Below, piece by piece: positions 35,673-38,140 of a DNA stretch of 38,140 nucleotides. Under the pieces are notes generated by a model. The model saw only the letters and a list, made by a program, of their open reading frames with translations, was not told the origin of the DNA and made no database searches. The stretch lies in the NCBI GenBank assembly GCA_913052575.1, contig CAJXFK010000012.1:1-38140 (forward strand). The letters are read 5' to 3'. Origin of the DNA: an uncultured Planctomycetaceae bacterium (GTDB taxonomy: Bacteria; Planctomycetota; Planctomycetia; Pirellulales; UBA1268). Both the position numbers and the translations under genes were made by a program. Positions within the stretch are counted from its first letter, which is position 1. The number at the start of each line of letters is the position of its first letter.

Positions 35673-36460
35673 TGTCGGAGCTCTCAATAAAAGGTTTGTA
35701 GAGAAATGCGATTACTATTGTGGTGGCTAGCTTCGATTATTGCAGTCTAGCAAAGACTGTTCTTTTAAGGAAATTAAGTGTCCTGGCACGTATGCCAGCA
35801 ACTATTTGTTGGTGGCTAGAAAAATGAGCTTTCATAAATAAAGAATTCATCGAATTGTAAAGCGTATTTTGTGCTTTTAAAAGGAATAATGCATGATTTC
35901 AAGTGTTGTGCAAGCCATGCGCTATTGCTGAATCCCCACATCTTCAATCGAGTTAACAAAGATCGAAGTGAGCTTCGGTGTACTGTGCTACAAAAAATGC
36001 TAATTACTCGCTTTACGGCTTGAGTCAATATTCAATAAGCAAAGACAGAGATCTGTAATTTAAGTGCACCAGTTGAAACAAAGTGCCGAGAAGGCAGCTT
36101 GGATTAATTGTGCGAAGCTTCAGGCGAGTGACTAGACATGTGTTGCTTTGGTTCTTTCGGGATGTGGGCCAAAGAGATTAAAGGTAGCGTAAAGCATCAG
36201 GTTCTTGATCAAAGTTCCATATCAATCAGTCGTCTTGGGTTGATATAAAAATTGCACGGATAGCCTTGGAAGTTTTGATTGAAAATCATGTGAGAGACCA
36301 CCAAATACTCATTGATAATGATTTTTAAATGTGATTATTTCGGGGGGTTCATCCTGTTTTATTGTTTGAGAATCACGAACAGTGTTTTAGGATAAGGGAA
36401 ACTATTTTTTATGAAAAAAGTTCTTGTTTTCACAAATGTAATTCCAGAGAGTCATTCTCG
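35673..36460. other. long AT-rich intergenic region
   Basis: About 790 bp separates the divergent PAAR and radical SAM genes. A 70-codon open frame on the - strand (36028-35816) and a 36-codon one on the + strand (36138-36248) lack good ribosome sites and family character. A 6-bp hairpin, CTGGCA-CGTA-TGCCAG, sits at 35784-35799 upstream of the PAAR gene. Inverted copies of AAAATCAT (36282-36289, 36318-36325) occur upstream of the radical SAM gene. I see no tRNA, riboswitch or attachment site. Confidence 0.55.
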
Positions 36461-37795
36461 GTGAGAGTATTATTCATTGAAGTCGATACTGAGCGTTCGT
36501 GGGCTGTCGCCTCGGTTGGCCCAGCCTTTTTGGCCTCTGTGCTTCGTCAGCATGGACATAGCGTTCATTTCTTTCGGATGACCTTAGATCACACATCGAA
36601 CGATGTGGCTGAGCATGTTCGTTCTTGTGGGGCGGAATTGATTGGGCTGTCACTCACTACCCGTCAGTGGTTAAGAGCACGCCAGTTGGCTCATGACCTG
36701 CGAGAGTACTTCGAAATACCTGTCGTTGCTGGTGGTTTACATCCAACTTTTTCGGCTGATGACGTGTTGCAGACTGATGGTATCGACTATGCCTGTATCG
36801 GTGAAGGAGAGACGGCAATGCTCGATCTTGTTCATGCTATTGAATCTGGAGGATCCGTAGCAGGAATAAGAAATATTCAAGAGAAGGTAGGTGAGCGTCC
36901 TGCTCTGAGGCCACCATATTCACCAATCGACAGTTTGCCATTTGTTGCACGAGACCATCTTGATGAGCACCAGGGTGTTTGTCACATGACCACGCAGCGA
37001 GGCTGTCCTTTTCCTTGCACGTATTGCGGCGCGCGAATGTATAACCAGCTCTATCGTGGAGCCGAGACTGCATATGGTCGCAGGCGATCGATCGACAATG
37101 TCATGGCTGAACTCCGGCAACTCAAGCAGTCTGGAAAGCTTTCATACGTTATCTTTCTTGATGATACATTTACAATCCACCCTACATGGGTCAAAGAATT
37201 TTGCTCAATTTACAGGGAAGAAATAGGGGCACCATTTTCACTTCACGCAAGAGTTGAAACAGTGAATCAACAATTGCTGATTGAACTTGCTGGAGCGGGC
37301 TGTTCACAGATTACATATGGTGTTGAATCTGGGAGTGAACGCATTCGTCATGAGGTGATGAAGCGGCCTGTCACAAACCAACAGTTTCTTGATGTGTTTG
37401 AATGGACGCGTTCGGCAGGGATATCCCTCACGGCGAATTTCATGTTGGGGTTGCCAGAGGAAACACCATCTGACTTGCAGATGACGTATGATCTTGCAGA
37501 AGAGCTTGATGTTCTCGATTTCGGTTACTTTGTTTTCTATCCTTATCCAGGAACAGAGCTTTTTTTCTTATGCCAATCAAAAGGCTATTTGCCTGAGAAT
37601 TATTTGGATTTGCCAGCAAATCATCGGGAATCAATCCTTTGTCTTCCAACACTGACAAATAAAGTGATTGGAGAATATTACGATAAATTTACCAATCTGC
37701 GTATAAAACGTTATCGGGATCATTTTGGTATCGATATTGAATCCCAAGAATTCATTGCGGCGAAGCAAGCCCAAGATCTCGCCCAAACAGGCTAG
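36461..37795 (+). CDS. B12-binding-domain radical SAM protein
   Basis: A 444-aa protein from the GTG at 36461. An N-terminal B12-binding-like Rossmann domain (about 1-150: RVLFIEVDTERSW, VVAGGLHPTFS, CIGEGE) precedes the radical SAM barrel with the Fe-S motif CPFPCTYC (C182, C186, C189). Later blocks, such as ITYGVESGSERI and MLGLPEET, match the BchE/HpnP-like class. Such enzymes carry out methylations or cyclisations of lipids, pigments and other small molecules; the substrate is not predictable here. A TTG at 36362 would add 33 residues, but these do not look like the family. It lies beyond the T6SS block and is probably independent of it. Confidence 0.9.
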   Translation: MRVLFIEVDTERSWAVASVGPAFLASVLRQHGHSVHFFRMTLDHTSNDVAEHVRSCGAELIGLSLTTRQWLRARQLAHDLREYFEIPVVAGGLHPTFSADDVLQTDGIDYACIGEGETAMLDLVHAIESGGSVAGIRNIQEKVGERPALRPPYSPIDSLPFVARDHLDEHQGVCHMTTQRGCPFPCTYCGARMYNQLYRGAETAYGRRRSIDNVMAELRQLKQSGKLSYVIFLDDTFTIHPTWVKEFCSIYREEIGAPFSLHARVETVNQQLLIELAGAGCSQITYGVESGSERIRHEVMKRPVTNQQFLDVFEWTRSAGISLTANFMLGLPEETPSDLQMTYDLAEELDVLDFGYFVFYPYPGTELFFLCQSKGYLPENYLDLPANHRESILCLPTLTNKVIGEYYDKFTNLRIKRYRDHFGIDIESQEFIAAKQAQDLAQTG

Positions 37796-37872
37796 TTTGA
37801 GGTCTACAACATTTGAAAAATGCTTGGAATTTGTGGGGTGGCGACGCGAAGAAGTTCGTTGCGGATTCGGTA

Positions 37873-38136
37873 TCACGCAGGTGATGTGGCACTGCTGGTA
37901 GCAGAGCCTTCATGGAAACCTTCCCAGCCTACTGGTGCGGGCCGACAGGGCAGAATTACCTCTTCACAGGCAGCGCGACGGGTGCGAGCAAGTTGGTCGA
38001 TCTCTTGTTGTAGCGCTTTGACGTAGTTGATTTTTTCTTCTGTTGAAAAACGGTGGCTCCGTCCATTTTCACCGGGTTGAGTCTCCTCGACGTGCTCCCA
38101 TGCTTTGATCGCAGCGTTGCAAAGCGCTGATTGCAT
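37873..38136 (-). CDS. possible small hypothetical protein at the window edge
   Basis: An 87-residue reading frame whose ATG is four bases from the window end, so it may be the C-terminal part of a longer protein. It contains a helical, charged segment (STEEKINYVKALQQEIDQL) and a Ser/Thr-rich tail. I do not recognise it. It would be convergent to the radical SAM gene. Coding potential is plausible, because the region is more GC-rich and the composition protein-like, but unproven. Confidence 0.35.
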   Translation of the reverse strand: MQSALCNAAIKAWEHVEETQPGENGRSHRFSTEEKINYVKALQQEIDQLARTRRAACEEVILPCRPAPVGWEGFHEGSATSSATSPA

Positions 38137-38140
38137 GGCA

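Noticed and set aside
35816-36028. 70-codon open frame on the - strand in the long intergenic region
   Set aside because: No ribosome site, AT-driven composition (Phe, Ser, Lys, Leu), no recognisable domain.
36138-36248. 36-codon + strand open frame in the long intergenic region
   Set aside because: Short, with a poorly spaced ribosome site and no supporting feature.
36282-36325. 8-bp inverted repeat AAAATCAT/ATGATTTT upstream of the radical SAM gene
   Set aside because: AT-rich arms 28 bp apart in an AT-rich gap; no clear relation to a promoter.

Overview
The window is dominated by one complete-looking type VI secretion system (T6SS) locus, roughly 350 to 35,690. It is flanked by a radical SAM enzyme and by two gene fragments at the window edges. 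Base composition is moderate (mid-40s % GC by eye). The organism is most likely a member of the Planctomycetota, probably an environmental or marine lineage. That is inferred from giant single-pass membrane proteins with caspase-like, vWA and carboxypeptidase-regulatory-like modules and a Cys-rich HEAT protein; no marker gene proves it.

Layout. (1) 3-89, + strand: possible 3' end of an upstream gene. (2) 350-12,611, - strand: three genes encoding a 1704-aa single-pass protein, a 567-aa Cys-rich HEAT-like membrane protein and a 1708-aa single-pass vWA protein. (3) 12,612-12,803: divergent intergenic region. (4) 12,804-17,018, + strand: tssK, tssL, a TssM homologue that stops right after its third membrane helix, and a FliA-like sigma factor. 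(5) 17,262-34,020, + strand: tssA, tssB, tssC, a second tssC, tagJ, tssE, tssF, tssG, tssH/clpV, two hcp genes, vgrG and a small unknown gene. (6) 35,672-34,149, - strand: a triple-PAAR spike-tip protein and a Trm112-like/methyltransferase protein. (7) 35,673-36,460: AT-rich and apparently non-coding. (8) 36,461-37,795, + strand: B12-binding radical SAM enzyme. (9) 37,873-38,136, - strand: possible small hypothetical protein.

How the parts fit. The sheath (TssB/TssC/TssC2), tube (two Hcps), spike (VgrG plus PAAR), baseplate (TssE, F, G, K), cap (TssA), sheath accessory (TagJ) and recycling ATPase (ClpV) are all recognisable. The unusual part is the trans-envelope complex. TssL is a plain DotU protein. 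TssM lacks the whole periplasmic half and has a broken P-loop. No TssJ lipoprotein is visible. The divergent - strand genes supply two ~1700-residue proteins, each with one N-terminal membrane helix and a ~1600-residue predicted periplasmic part. The two look like distant paralogues of each other and both carry a degenerate caspase-like domain. My main hypothesis is that they, perhaps with the HEAT protein, replace the TssM/TssJ periplasmic channel. A dedicated sigma factor sits between the membrane and sheath modules and may control the locus.

No tRNA, rRNA, CRISPR array, insertion sequence or toxin/immunity pair was recognised.
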